A stretch of DNA of 64,000 nt, taken from Chloroflexota bacterium. GTDB taxonomy: Bacteria; Chloroflexota; Dehalococcoidia; JACPEP01. The stretch lies in assembly GCA_016183425.1 (NCBI GenBank), contig JACPEP010000001.1, positions 62,001 to 126,000 on the forward strand, written 5' to 3'. The notes below the pieces were generated by a model. It worked only from the letters and a program-made list of their open reading frames with translations. It did no database searches and was not told the DNA's origin. Positions 36,457-46,456 of the stretch are shown piece after piece; the stretch's first letter is position 1, and every line of letters begins with the position of its first letter. A program made the translations under genes and the position numbers.

Positions 36457-38109
36457 TCAGCAAACCCCACAGCGGTGGCACTCTTTAGTCACGGGACAAG
36501 GGGGTGTGGGAACTCCCTGCTGTGCCCGGCTCGCTTCCTGGTCCAGGTATCTTCCCCCCACTCCGCTGTCCATGACAAACCAGGGCAATCCCTCCTTGTG
36601 CGGCCAACTGCCGTAAAGGTACCGGTCTTCTTCTAGCTGCGCCTCCGCCACCGCTCGACGCCACCCCGCCAGGGTGACCTCCTCAATCCTCGCCAAAGCC
36701 TCGCCCACCCAGGCGTCACCTCGGGCCAGCACTCCTTGCACCAGGCTCCACTCCACGCCTTCACCGGCGACGGGAACGCCGCGCGGGGCCAACTCTTTTT
36801 TGAGGTAGCCAAGACGCTTTTTAAGGGTGCTCACTGGGGCCATGGGCTGCCCCTGAAAGGGAGTCCCCGCCTTGGGCACGAAGGGGGAGACGTTCACCTT
36901 AAGCTGGCCGCCGGGCTGATACAGGCGCTCCCGGCAGGCCAACGTTAGCTGCACCATGTCTGCCACATCCTCATCTGTTTCTGAAGGGAGACCGACCATA
37001 AAATAGAGCTTGAGGTGAGAAAGGCCGGCGCCCGCCACTGCCCCCACTCCTCGCAGCACATCGTCGTTAGAGATTTCCTTGTTCACCTGGCGGCGCAGCC
37101 GCTCCGAGCCAGTTTCAGGTGCCAGCGCCACGCCCCGGCCACCGCCCTCGGCCAAGGCCCTCAAAAGGACTGGTGACAAGGGTTTCACCCGCAGAGAGCT
37201 TACCGAGAGGCTGACTCCATGGCCGCGCAGCCACTCCGCCAGCTCATCAATCTGGGGATGATCCGAGACGGCCGCCCCCACCAGCCCCAACCTTCCTGCC
37301 CGTTGCCGTCCCTTCTCCGCCTGCTCGATGAGGGCCTCTACGAGACGATAGCGGGGGGGCCTAAAAAGATACCCCGCCAGGCAAAAGCGACACCCCCAGC
37401 CACAGCCCCGGGCCGCCTCCATGAGATACATATCTCCCAGCTCAGCTTCTGGAGTCAAGACAACGGAGGTAGTGGCGAAGTCCAGGCTTCGTGCCCACTG
37501 GCGCGTAACCTGGGGGCGTTGGCCGTTACCGTTGCTGCTTCGGTGCAAGACCGGTACATAGACGCCGGGCGCCTGGGCCAGTGCCTTCAGCAGGTCACCC
37601 CGCCTCTCCCCCACCCCCTGAGTCAACACCTCCACCAAGGTCGGCAGAACCGGCTCCCCCTCCCCGATGACAAAGGCGTCAAACAAAGAGGCCAAAGGCT
37701 CCGGATTAGCGGTGAGACACGGCCCACCGCCAATGATGAGGGCATCCCCCTCTCCCCGCTCCGCGGCAAAGAGGGGGATGCCCGTGGCCCGCAGGATGAG
37801 CACCGCCCGAAGATAGTCCAACTCGAAGGAGATGGAGAAGGCGAGGACGGGAAAGTCGTCCAGGGGCCGCTGGGATTCTAAACTTATGGGCGGAAGACTC
37901 CCCTCGTCCCAAAACACCCGCTCGCAGACCACCCCGGGGTAGCTGTTGAAAAGTCCGTAGATGGTCTGAAAGCCCAGGCTGGACATGCCCACCCGGTAGC
38001 TATTGGGATAGATGAGAGCCACCGGCAAGCGTCCGCCCCAGTCCTTGCGTATGGTACCTCGCTCCCCAGATAGCTTCCGCCTGGCTTCCTTGACAGTATC
38101 CCACGTCAT
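36457..38109 (-). CDS. B12-binding/radical SAM protein (TIGR03960-like)
   Basis: PNSYRVGMSSLGFQTIYGLFN; EAARGCGWGCRFCLAGYLFRPPRYR (CxxxCxxC). Confidence 0.85.
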   Translation of the reverse strand: MTWDTVKEARRKLSGERGTIRKDWGGRLPVALIYPNSYRVGMSSLGFQTIYGLFNSYPGVVCERVFWDEGSLPPISLESQRPLDDFPVLAFSISFELDYLRAVLILRATGIPLFAAERGEGDALIIGGGPCLTANPEPLASLFDAFVIGEGEPVLPTLVEVLTQGVGERRGDLLKALAQAPGVYVPVLHRSSNGNGQRPQVTRQWARSLDFATTSVVLTPEAELGDMYLMEAARGCGWGCRFCLAGYLFRPPRYRLVEALIEQAEKGRQRAGRLGLVGAAVSDHPQIDELAEWLRGHGVSLSVSSLRVKPLSPVLLRALAEGGGRGVALAPETGSERLRRQVNKEISNDDVLRGVGAVAGAGLSHLKLYFMVGLPSETDEDVADMVQLTLACRERLYQPGGQLKVNVSPFVPKAGTPFQGQPMAPVSTLKKRLGYLKKELAPRGVPVAGEGVEWSLVQGVLARGDAWVGEALARIEEVTLAGWRRAVAEAQLEEDRYLYGSWPHKEGLPWFVMDSGVGGRYLDQEASRAQQGVPTPPCPVTKECHRCGVC

Positions 38110-38200
38110 AGCAGGATGATTATATACTATGTGGGCTAGGGGGGCAAAAATGGTTTAGATGGTGTTAAAGGTGATATTAAACAGACTCCCCAGAAAGGTA

Positions 38201-38227
38201 TTGACACACTTACCATCGTGTTATAAT
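38201..38227 (+). promoter_or_regulatory. Sigma-70-like promoter upstream of amrS
   Basis: TTGACA (38201-38206) and TATAAT (38222-38227), consensus hexamers but short 15-bp spacer. Confidence 0.45.
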
Positions 38228-38258
38228 AGGTAAAATATCTTCTAGTTCACGAATAGCC

Positions 38259-39332
38259 ATGCGCGAAGCTCTTCTCTATGACAACCTGCCCGGCGGCGAC
38301 GTAAAGTGCCACGTTTGCCAGTGGCGTTGCCGGCTCCGGCCCGGCAAGCTGGGGGCGTGCCAGATGCGCCGCAACCGGGAGGGGGTTATGGAGCTCCTAA
38401 ACTACGGTCAGGTCTCCTCCCTGGCCGTAGACCCCATCGAGAAGAAGCCCCTCTATCACTTCTACCCCGGCAGCCAGGTCTTCTCCTTGGGCACCTGGGG
38501 CTGCAACTTCCATTGCCAGCACTGCCAGAACTGGGAGATTTCCTTCGGCGACCCCCAGGAGATGGGCCATCGCTCCCAGCAGCTATCCCCAGAAGCGGCC
38601 GTGTCGCTCACAAAAAAGTACCGCTGCCAGGGCATCGCTTGGACCTATAACGAACCCAGCGTGTGGTTTGAATATACCCTGGACGGTGCCCAACTGGCCA
38701 AGGCCCACAACTTGTACACTGTATACGTTACCAACGGCTACCTAACTCCAGAAGCCTTGGATGTCATCGGGCCCTATCTGGACGCCTATCGGGTGGACGT
38801 CAAAGGCTTCTCCGACTCCTTTTTCCGCTCCGTGGCCAAGGTTCCCCGATGGCGGGAGATCCTCTCCGTCGCCCAGTGCGCCCAGGAGAAATGGCAAATG
38901 CACGTAGAGATAGTGACCAATGTCATCCCCACTTTCAACGATGACGATGAGCAACTGGAGGCCATCGCCCGCTGGATTCGGGACAACCTGGGGGAGCTGA
39001 CGCCCTGGCACGTCACCCGCTTCTACCCCCACCACAAGCTGGATTACCTGCCCCCCACTCCCCTGACCACCCTGGAGCGGGCCTGGAACATCGGGCGGAG
39101 GGCCGGATTGGCCTTCGTTTACATCGGAAACGTGCCCGGCAACGAAGGTGAGAATACTTTTTGCTATCAGTGCCACGCCGTGGCGGTGCGGCGGCGTGGC
39201 TACCAGGTTCAGGCGGCCGCCCTGAAGGGCTCCCGTTGCACCTTCTGCCAGGCAGACCTCAATTTTAAGCAAGCGCCGTGGAGGAGAGAGCCTTTAGCCA
39301 TCGGCAATGGTGGGGAGACCCGTGGGCAATAG
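38259..39332 (+). CDS. amrS: AmmeMemoRadiSam system radical SAM enzyme
   Basis: GACQMRRNREG, SLAVDPIEKKPLYHFYPGSQVFSLGTWGCNFHCQHCQNWEIS. Confidence 0.92.
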   Translation: MREALLYDNLPGGDVKCHVCQWRCRLRPGKLGACQMRRNREGVMELLNYGQVSSLAVDPIEKKPLYHFYPGSQVFSLGTWGCNFHCQHCQNWEISFGDPQEMGHRSQQLSPEAAVSLTKKYRCQGIAWTYNEPSVWFEYTLDGAQLAKAHNLYTVYVTNGYLTPEALDVIGPYLDAYRVDVKGFSDSFFRSVAKVPRWREILSVAQCAQEKWQMHVEIVTNVIPTFNDDDEQLEAIARWIRDNLGELTPWHVTRFYPHHKLDYLPPTPLTTLERAWNIGRRAGLAFVYIGNVPGNEGENTFCYQCHAVAVRRRGYQVQAAALKGSRCTFCQADLNFKQAPWRREPLAIGNGGETRGQ

Positions 39333-39373
39333 GAACAATATAGGGCACCAAATAGGCCCGGGGAGGTGACCCC

Positions 39374-40711
39374 ATGGGAGGAATAGTTTACGCTTGCATC
39401 GTTCCTCACCCGCCGGTACTGGTGCCGCAGATAGGGCGAGGCAGGGAAAAGGAGATAGAAGCCACCACCCGGGCCATGCAGACGGTAGCCCAGGACCTGG
39501 CGACCCAACAGCCCCAAACCCTCATGGTCATCAGCCCTCACGGTCGCAGCCACCCCAAGGCGATGGGAATCCTCACCGCCAAGACCTCCCGAGGCACCCT
39601 GGCCGAATGGGGGGCCTGGGGGCTGGACTACTCTTTCCCCAACGACCTGGAGCTGGTATCCCTCATCCAAGAGGAGTGCCGCGGGGCAGGGGTGCCCTTA
39701 AAGAGCATCGGCGAGCGGGATTACGACCTGGACCACGGGGTGTTGGTGCCCATTTCCTTCTTGGTCAAGGAGGTTAAAGATTGTCATTTAGTCCCGCTCA
39801 CCTTTTCCGGGCTCCCCCTTACGGCCCACTTCGCCTTCGGCCAGGCCATTGCTCAGGCGGCGGCCCGAAGCCAAAAGAGCATCGCCCTGGTGGCCAGCGG
39901 CGACCTTTCCCACCGCCTCCTCCCCCACGCCCCCGCCGGCTACGACCCCATGGGCCAGGTGTTCGACCAGAAGCTGACCGAGCTGGTGGCAGCGGGGGAT
40001 GCCCCTGGCATCCTCAACCTGGATGCCCAGCTCATCCAAAGGGCGGGGGAATGCGGCCTCCGCTCTATAGTCATCCTCATGGGGGCCTTACAGATTCCGG
40101 AAGCTCGACCTCGCGTTCTCTCATACGAGGGCACCTTCGGCGTTGGCTACCTGGTGGCCTGCTTCCACATCCCCGCCTCGGGAGGCGACATCAGGGTTGA
40201 GGGGGAGATACATCCCCTGGTCCGCCTGGCCCGGGACACGGTGGTGAGCTTCGTTCTGAGGCAGCCTCTCCCCGACTATGGCGGGTTGCTCCCCACCCTG
40301 GGGGAGCGGGCGGGAGTCTTCGTCAGCATAAAGAAGTTGGGCGAGCTGCGGGGCTGCATCGGCACCCTGGAGCCCGTGCGGCACAACGTCGTCGAGGAGG
40401 TCGCCCACAACGCCATCAGCGCCGCTATTAGAGACCCCAGGTTCCCCCCCGTGACCCCTGCCGAGCTGCCCTACCTCTCCTTCTCCGTGGACGTACTGTC
40501 ACCACCGGAGCCGGTTACGGATCACACCCAGCTTGACCCTAAACGCTATGGCATTATCGTGGAGAGAGGGAGACGGCGGGGCCTTCTCCTTCCTGACCTG
40601 GAGGGAATAAACACCGGTCAGGAGCAGATTTGTATCGCCTGCCACAAAGCAGGCATCCCCCCCGAGGGGCCCATTACCCTCTACCGCTTCGAGACCAAGA
40701 GATACTATTAG
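39374..40711 (+). CDS. AmmeMemoRadiSam system protein B + protein A fusion (MEMO/LigB-like domain followed by AMMECR1 domain)
   Basis: N-term VPHPPVLVPQIGRGREKEIEAT, SGDLSHRL; C-term LGELRGCIGTLEP, AAIRDPRFPPVTPAELPYLSFSVDVL. Confidence 0.9.
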   Translation: MGGIVYACIVPHPPVLVPQIGRGREKEIEATTRAMQTVAQDLATQQPQTLMVISPHGRSHPKAMGILTAKTSRGTLAEWGAWGLDYSFPNDLELVSLIQEECRGAGVPLKSIGERDYDLDHGVLVPISFLVKEVKDCHLVPLTFSGLPLTAHFAFGQAIAQAAARSQKSIALVASGDLSHRLLPHAPAGYDPMGQVFDQKLTELVAAGDAPGILNLDAQLIQRAGECGLRSIVILMGALQIPEARPRVLSYEGTFGVGYLVACFHIPASGGDIRVEGEIHPLVRLARDTVVSFVLRQPLPDYGGLLPTLGERAGVFVSIKKLGELRGCIGTLEPVRHNVVEEVAHNAISAAIRDPRFPPVTPAELPYLSFSVDVLSPPEPVTDHTQLDPKRYGIIVERGRRRGLLLPDLEGINTGQEQICIACHKAGIPPEGPITLYRFETKRYY

Positions 40712-40810
40712 CAACTGCGGCCGGTAACCCCGCCTCCGCCGGGGGAAACCTCAATTCCCTCCCCGAACCACCGACAGGCTGGGCCAGGTTAAAGGATAAA
40801 GGAGATTCTT

Positions 40811-41293
40811 ATGTGTCAACTGTGCGGATGCGCCCACTACCTGAACCAGGGCGCTCCTACCCTTCTTAAAAGGGCGACGGAGCTGGTAGAGCAACTAGGG
40901 CTTACACCCCAGAACGTAGACCTTTTTGAAGAATGCGAAGCCATATCCGGCCTCATCGCCCCCCGTATGTCGCCAACCACAGAGGAAGAGGTTTGGCAAA
41001 CAGTGTCGTGGGTTCACCAATTACACCTGGGCCGCTACCAGGAGAAGTACCGAGCCTACGCCGCCGCGGCCAGGGACATCTTCGCCCACCTCCCCACCCC
41101 GGGCCACCCCCAGGAAGTCATCACCGCATATCACCAGTTGGAGCAGCTCTGCCACAGCCTGGAGGAAGGGGACATCGCCGCCATATCGGAGCCCGCCACC
41201 AGAGAGACCCTGCTGGCGGTGAAGCACGTCCACGACGACCTTCCCGCCAAATGGGCTGGTATCATAGAGCGCTACCGGCTGGAAGCGCCCTAA
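40811..41293 (+). CDS. Hypothetical protein with N-terminal CxxCxC motif
   Basis: MCQLCGCAHYLNQGAP..., mostly helical, His-rich segments. Confidence 0.55.
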   Translation: MCQLCGCAHYLNQGAPTLLKRATELVEQLGLTPQNVDLFEECEAISGLIAPRMSPTTEEEVWQTVSWVHQLHLGRYQEKYRAYAAAARDIFAHLPTPGHPQEVITAYHQLEQLCHSLEEGDIAAISEPATRETLLAVKHVHDDLPAKWAGIIERYRLEAP

Positions 41294-41413
41294 TGAAAGA
41301 TGTTCAGGTCTTGGAAGCCTTCGCTTGTCTCCTCTTTTGGAGTAAAATGGGGGTGAGAGGTACTCCTTTTTGTCGGGAGGAGGTATATCTGACGTCTGTC
41401 CTTCTGAGTAGCA

Positions 41414-41722
41414 ATGATTGACTTCCTCGACTTCGCCACCTACGTCGGGGGGCTAGCTGGAGGGGTGTACCTTATAGAGCTGTTTCTCAAACTGGCTCGA
41501 TGGCTCAGAAAGGTAGAAACGGACAGCCAGAAGATCATCAGGTTACTGGGAGAATGGCCGAAAATAGAAGGCCGCATTAAAGAGCTGGTGACTAGTCAAG
41601 GACAGGTTCTGGAGCAGTCAATGGTGGGCCTAATCCAGCAAACGTCAGATCTACATCGTTATATGGAAGAAGTGGCCCGAGGCATAAAAGAGTCTGAAGA
41701 CAAGGAGAGCCATGACGGATAG
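41414..41722 (+). CDS. Small membrane-anchored coiled-coil hypothetical protein
   Basis: Single N-terminal hydrophobic segment; overlaps and likely couples with the TPR gene. Confidence 0.5.
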   Translation: MIDFLDFATYVGGLAGGVYLIELFLKLARWLRKVETDSQKIIRLLGEWPKIEGRIKELVTSQGQVLEQSMVGLIQQTSDLHRYMEEVARGIKESEDKESHDG

Positions 41723-43043
41723 GTTGGCCGTGGTATTCCTTTTGGGAGTGGCCTCGGCTATCGTCTATAAGGTAGTGGAGTGGTGGGCCATGAGACGGCA
41801 GGAAGGGTGGTGGGCGCAGCGCTGGCCGACCTCCATTAGGACTACCGGCCAAATCACGACTGCCCTAGCAGAGACGGAAGAAAGACATCGCCATCTTATG
41901 GCGGAAATAGAAGAGCGCCGCCAGCGCATGAGCCAGATACTGGAAGACCTCCCCACCCCCCGCCGCCAACGGGAGCTCACCCAGGCGGGGGAGGCCGCCC
42001 AAAAGGAGGAGCGGTGGCCAGAGGCCCTGGCCGCCTATGAGAAGGCCCTGGCGCTGACTCAAGAGGCGGAGGGCCGCGCCGCGCTGCTGAACTCTATAGC
42101 CCAGTGCCGCCTGGCTCTGGGGGAGAAGCATGCTGCCCTGGCCTCCTTTGCCGCTGCCGTGGCCGCCGCCCCCCGCCTCGCCCAGGCCCACAACAACTAC
42201 GCCAACCTACTTGGGAACATGGGGCGGCGGGAGGAGGCGGAGACGCACTACAAAGAGGCCTTGGAGATAGACCCCCGAGACGCCCTGGCCCACAACAACT
42301 ACGCCAATCTTCTCAAGGACATGGGGCGGTGGGAGGAGGTGGAGGGGCGCTACCAGGCGGCCCTGGACATAGACCCCCGCTTCGCCCTGGCCCACTACAA
42401 CTACGCCATCCTCCTGGCGGAGACGGGGCGGCGGGAGGCGGCGGAGACGCACTACCAGGCGGCCCTGGAGATAGACCCCCGGTACGCCCCGGCCCACAAC
42501 AGCTACGCCAACCTACTTGGGAACATGGGGCGGCGGGAGGAGGCGGAGGGGCACTACCGGGCGGCCCTGGAGATAGACCCCCGGTACGCCCCGGCCCACT
42601 ACAACTACGCCCTCTTCCTTAGAGACATGGGGCGGCGGGAGGAGGCGGAGGGGCACTACCGGGCGGCCCTGGAGATAGACCCCCGCCTCGCCCCGGCCCA
42701 CAACAACTACGCCATCCTCCTTAAGGACGTGGGGCGGCGGGAGGAGGCGGAGACCCACTACCAAGCGGCCCTGGAGATAGACCCCCGGCTGGCCCCGGCC
42801 CACAACAACTACGCCAACCTCCTTTCGGACATGGGGCGGCGGGAGGAGGCGGAGGGGCACTACCAGGCGGCCCTGGAGCTCTTCCAGGCCCAGGGGAGGG
42901 GGAAGGAGGTGGAGACGGTACGCCGTAACCTGAAGATATTGGCCGCCGCTGCTCAAGGAGGGGAACCAGTCCTCCCCTTGAAGCTGGAAATGCTGCCGCC
43001 AGAGCCGGTGTACGAGAGGGCGTTAGCCGTGGCCGGGAGGTAG
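41712..43043 (+). CDS. Membrane-anchored TPR repeat protein
   Basis: N-terminal TM, coiled coil, then seven near-identical 34-aa TPR units (AALEIDPRxAPAHNNYANLLxxMGRREEAExHYQ). Confidence 0.9.
   Translation: MTDRLAVVFLLGVASAIVYKVVEWWAMRRQEGWWAQRWPTSIRTTGQITTALAETEERHRHLMAEIEERRQRMSQILEDLPTPRRQRELTQAGEAAQKEERWPEALAAYEKALALTQEAEGRAALLNSIAQCRLALGEKHAALASFAAAVAAAPRLAQAHNNYANLLGNMGRREEAETHYKEALEIDPRDALAHNNYANLLKDMGRWEEVEGRYQAALDIDPRFALAHYNYAILLAETGRREAAETHYQAALEIDPRYAPAHNSYANLLGNMGRREEAEGHYRAALEIDPRYAPAHYNYALFLRDMGRREEAEGHYRAALEIDPRLAPAHNNYAILLKDVGRREEAETHYQAALEIDPRLAPAHNNYANLLSDMGRREEAEGHYQAALELFQAQGRGKEVETVRRNLKILAAAAQGGEPVLPLKLEMLPPEPVYERALAVAGR
42153..42866 (+). repeat. Seven tandem 102-bp TPR-encoding units
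   Basis: Recurring ggggcggcgggaggaggcggag...cactaccaggcggccctggagatagacccccg at 102-bp period. Confidence 0.9.
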
Positions 43044-43046
43044 CCT

Positions 43047-44438
43047 ATGCCTGTGCCACGGGGCAGGAAGACCCGGGAGGCCGACCTCTTTGAGGCCCAG
43101 CGCCAGAAGCTGCTGGCCCAGGAGGCGCCCCTGGCCGCTCGCATGAGGCCCCGCACCTTCCCGGAGTTCGTGGGCCAGGAGCACCTGGTGGGGGAAGACA
43201 GGGTGCTGCGCCGCGCCATCGAGGGGGACCAGCTTCCCTCTGTTATCCTCTGGGGGCCGCCAGGCACGGGCAAGACCACTCTGGCCCAGATCATCGCCCA
43301 CACCACCCGCTCCCACTTCAGCCCGGTGAGCGCCGTCACCGCAGGCGTAGCCGACCTGCGCCGCATCATCGAGGAAGCTACCCAGCGCCGCGCCCTCTAC
43401 GGACAGCGCACCATCCTCTTCATCGACGAGATTCATCGCTTCAATAAGGCCCAGCAGGATGTCGTCCTGCCCCACGTGGAGGAGGGCACGGTAACCCTCA
43501 TTGGAGCCACCACGGAGAATCCCTCCTTCGAGGTTATCGCTCCCCTCCTCTCCCGCTGTCGCGTCTTCACCCTGAATCTCCTCACCGGCCCCCAGGTAGA
43601 TGCCATAATCCAGCGCGCCTTAGAGGACACGGAGCGGGGGCTGGGTGGCCTGGGGGTGGAGTTGGACGCCCAGGCGCGAAAACACCTCATCGTCATGTGT
43701 AATGGCGATGCCCGGGTGGCTCTTAACGCCCTTGAGTTGGCCGCCTTCGCCACTCCTCCCGACCTCCAGGGAAAGCGCCTGATAACCCTGGCCACCATCG
43801 AGGACGCCCTCCAGCACCGCGCCATCATGTACGACAAAGGGGGCGAGCAGCACTACGACATAATCTCCGCCTACATTAAGTCGGTGCGCGGCTCCGACCC
43901 TCACGCCGCCATCTACTGGCTGGCCAGGATGTTGGAAGGGGGAGAGGACCCCCTTTTCATCGCCCGGCGAATGGTCATCCTGGCGGCGGAGGATGTGGGG
44001 CTGGGCGACCCCCAGGCCTTAGTAGTGGCCGTGGCTGCCCAGCAGGCGGTGCACTTCATTGGCATGCCAGAGGGCTATCTGCCCCTGGCCGAAGCCACCA
44101 TCTATCTGGCCACCGCCCCCAAGAGCAACTCCGCCCTCACCGCCTACGGGCGGGCCCTGGAGGACGTGAAGAATACCCGCAATGACCCCGTGCCCTTTCA
44201 TCTGCGCAATGCCCCTACATCTTTGATGCGTGCCCTGGGTTATCACGAGGGATACAAGTACGCCCATGCCTACCCCGGCCACCACGTGGAGCAGCAGTAT
44301 CTTCCCCATCCTCTCCAGGGGAAGACCTACTACGTTCCGGGCGACCAGGGTTTTGAGCGGCAAGTGGCCGAGCGGTTACAGCGATGGTACGAGGAAGGCA
44401 AGTCCTCCTCCCCCAGAAAAAGCGACCCCGACCAATAG
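43047..44438 (+). CDS. rarA: Replication-associated recombination protein A (MgsA/RarA AAA ATPase)
   Basis: LAARMRPRTFPEFVGQEHLVG, WGPPGTGKTTLAQII, FIDEIHRFNKAQQD, LIGATTENPSFEV. Confidence 0.95.
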   Translation: MPVPRGRKTREADLFEAQRQKLLAQEAPLAARMRPRTFPEFVGQEHLVGEDRVLRRAIEGDQLPSVILWGPPGTGKTTLAQIIAHTTRSHFSPVSAVTAGVADLRRIIEEATQRRALYGQRTILFIDEIHRFNKAQQDVVLPHVEEGTVTLIGATTENPSFEVIAPLLSRCRVFTLNLLTGPQVDAIIQRALEDTERGLGGLGVELDAQARKHLIVMCNGDARVALNALELAAFATPPDLQGKRLITLATIEDALQHRAIMYDKGGEQHYDIISAYIKSVRGSDPHAAIYWLARMLEGGEDPLFIARRMVILAAEDVGLGDPQALVVAVAAQQAVHFIGMPEGYLPLAEATIYLATAPKSNSALTAYGRALEDVKNTRNDPVPFHLRNAPTSLMRALGYHEGYKYAHAYPGHHVEQQYLPHPLQGKTYYVPGDQGFERQVAERLQRWYEEGKSSSPRKSDPDQ

Positions 44439-44460
44439 CCCACAGGCTTTGTTGACCTTT

Positions 44461-44490
44461 GTAGTCGGGGGCGTCCCCGACGCCGACTAC
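44461..44490. repeat. Intergenic palindromic repeat, copy 2
   Basis: GTAGTCGGGGGCGTCCCCGACGCCGACTAC, 27/30 identical to 5260-5289. Confidence 0.75.
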
Positions 44491-44519
44491 AATATCAAAA
44501 TTAATAAGATGTACCTTTA

Positions 44520-44545
44520 GTGGCGAGCCGGGGGCGGCTCGCCAC
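44520..44545. terminator. Hairpin GTGGCGAGCCG-GGGG-CGGCTCGCCAC type stem-loop immediately after repeat copy 2
   Basis: TGGCGAGCCG/CGGCTCGCCA stem. Confidence 0.5.
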
Positions 44546-44764
44546 GTTGACAAGGATGGGAGGCAGTGATATTCTCAGGAGCGATGAACAAAAGGAAACG
44601 GGTGGCCATCTCAAAGCATCGGGGCAAGAGAAAGAAGTTGGAGGAGAAACGGCGGCAAAAGCCTCCCCACTTCCCATCCCCATCATCCTAGGTATCTCGT
44701 ACTATCAACCCGGTCGTCGGAGTCGTTCAGCTACTCAGGGTGGTCTATTTTCTTTTGATTTAGG

Positions 44765-46333
44765 ATGAACCTAGGACGGGGATCCGGGACGCTGGGCGGG
44801 GCGGCGCTGGTGGTGGGGCTGGGGTTTGTGGGCAGCCGGCTCTTGGGCGTGGTGCGCAATATGGTCATTAGCGGGCTCTTCGGCACCGGCCCGGAGTTGG
44901 ACGCCTACTTCGCGGCCTTTCGTCTACCAGACATCGTCTTTCAACTGTTGGCGGGGGCGGCCCTGGCCAGCGCCTTTATCCCTACTCTTTCCAGCTATTT
45001 CTCTACTCGAGGGCCCGAGGAAGGGTGGCGGCTGGCCAGCGCTATCCTCAACCTCACTTTCCTGGCCACGCTGGTCATCTGTGGGTTGGCGTACCTCCTT
45101 GCCCCCTGGTTGGTACCCCTGACTGTGCCTGGCTTCTCACCTGCCCAGAAGGAGTTGACGGTGGCACTGACGCGCGTCATGCTCCTTTCTCCCCTTCTTT
45201 TTAGCGTCAGTGGCATAGTTAGCGGTATTCTCCATGTTAGGTATCACTTCCTGCTGCCGGCGGTGGCCCCCATGGTATACAACCTGTCCATTATCGCCGG
45301 GGGTTGGCTTCTGGCCCGGCCCCTGGGGGTGGGGAGCCTGGCCGTAGGAGTGGTGGTGGGTTCCGCTCTTTACCTCTTGGTTCAGGTGCCCGCTTTGCTC
45401 AAAATGGGCATGGTGTATCGTCCGCTGCTTTCCACCTCGCATCCTGGAGTGAGGGAGGTGGGTCGGCTGATGTTGCCCCGGGTTCTGGGGCTGGCCGCGG
45501 TGCAGGTGAATTTTCTGATAACCACCATTTTTGCCTCCGGCCTGGCTTCCGGCAGCCTGGCGGCTTTGAGCTACGCCTGGGCGCTGATGATGATGCCCCT
45601 GGGTGTCTTCGGGATGTCCATCTCCACCGCCGTTTTCCCCCGGTTGGCGGAGCAGGCGGCCGTGGAGGGGCGGGAGGTGGTGGGGAGCACGGTGGCCGCC
45701 AGCCTTCGCCTTATAATCTTCTTCAGCCTGCCAGCAAGCATCGGCCTCCTTCTGTTGCGGGAGCCGGTGGTAGCCCTTCTCTTCCAGAGGGGGCTCTTTG
45801 GGGCCCAGTCCACCCAGGCCACTGCCTGGGCCCTTCTTTTCTACAGCCTCGGGCTCTTTGGCCACTCGATGTTGGAGATACTCACCCGAGGCTTTTATGC
45901 TCTTAAGGATACCGCTACTCCGCTGGCCTTGGCGGCGGTATCCATGGTCGTCAACTTGGCCCTGGCTTTGACTTTGATGCCCCTTCTAAGTCACGGCGGT
46001 CTGGCCCTGAGCCTGTCATTGGCAACTATCATGGAAGCCTTTCTCTCCCTGTATCTTTTGCAGCGGCGCCTGGTGGGGTTGGTGGATCGCCGTCTAATGA
46101 CCTCAGTTGCCCGAAGCGGTGTCGCTTCCGGTGCCATGGCCCTGGTCTTACTGGCTTTGCTGCAGGGGAGACCTGGGGGGTGGCCAGTGCCCGGCGATGC
46201 TCTCCTGCTGGTGGCGATAGGAGTATCTGTGGGGAGTATTATCTACCTGGTCACCACCTACATCGCCGGCAGCGAGGAGCTGAGAGTTGTGCAGGCCAAA
46301 GTGATGGCCCGGTGGCTCCAGGTTTCCAATTAG
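44765..46333 (+). CDS. murJ: Lipid II flippase MurJ/MviN family
   Basis: LGFVGSRLLGVVRNMVISGLFGTGPELDAYFAAFRLPDIVFQLLAGAALASAFIPTLS. Confidence 0.92.
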   Translation: MNLGRGSGTLGGAALVVGLGFVGSRLLGVVRNMVISGLFGTGPELDAYFAAFRLPDIVFQLLAGAALASAFIPTLSSYFSTRGPEEGWRLASAILNLTFLATLVICGLAYLLAPWLVPLTVPGFSPAQKELTVALTRVMLLSPLLFSVSGIVSGILHVRYHFLLPAVAPMVYNLSIIAGGWLLARPLGVGSLAVGVVVGSALYLLVQVPALLKMGMVYRPLLSTSHPGVREVGRLMLPRVLGLAAVQVNFLITTIFASGLASGSLAALSYAWALMMMPLGVFGMSISTAVFPRLAEQAAVEGREVVGSTVAASLRLIIFFSLPASIGLLLLREPVVALLFQRGLFGAQSTQATAWALLFYSLGLFGHSMLEILTRGFYALKDTATPLALAAVSMVVNLALALTLMPLLSHGGLALSLSLATIMEAFLSLYLLQRRLVGLVDRRLMTSVARSGVASGAMALVLLALLQGRPGGWPVPGDALLLVAIGVSVGSIIYLVTTYIAGSEELRVVQAKVMARWLQVSN

Positions 46334-46456
46334 CCCAACATTAGGGTATAATTACCTGTAGACCTTTAGATACTGTCTCTTTTTGTGAGCCCAATATTAG
46401 TTCTTGTACTACTGTATCTCGAGGGATAATTGGGGTGGGGAAGGAGTGTCAGGAAT

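Noticed and set aside
42153-42866. CRISPR-like periodic repeat
   Set aside because: Period is 102 bp, repeats are contiguous without unique spacers and encode TPRs in frame.
42207-42956. Antisense and out-of-frame ORFs over the TPR array (e.g. VYLQGRLVVPLRLLPPPHV repeats)
   Set aside because: Arise mechanically from the 102-bp in-frame repeats; low-complexity, no independent start or RBS support.
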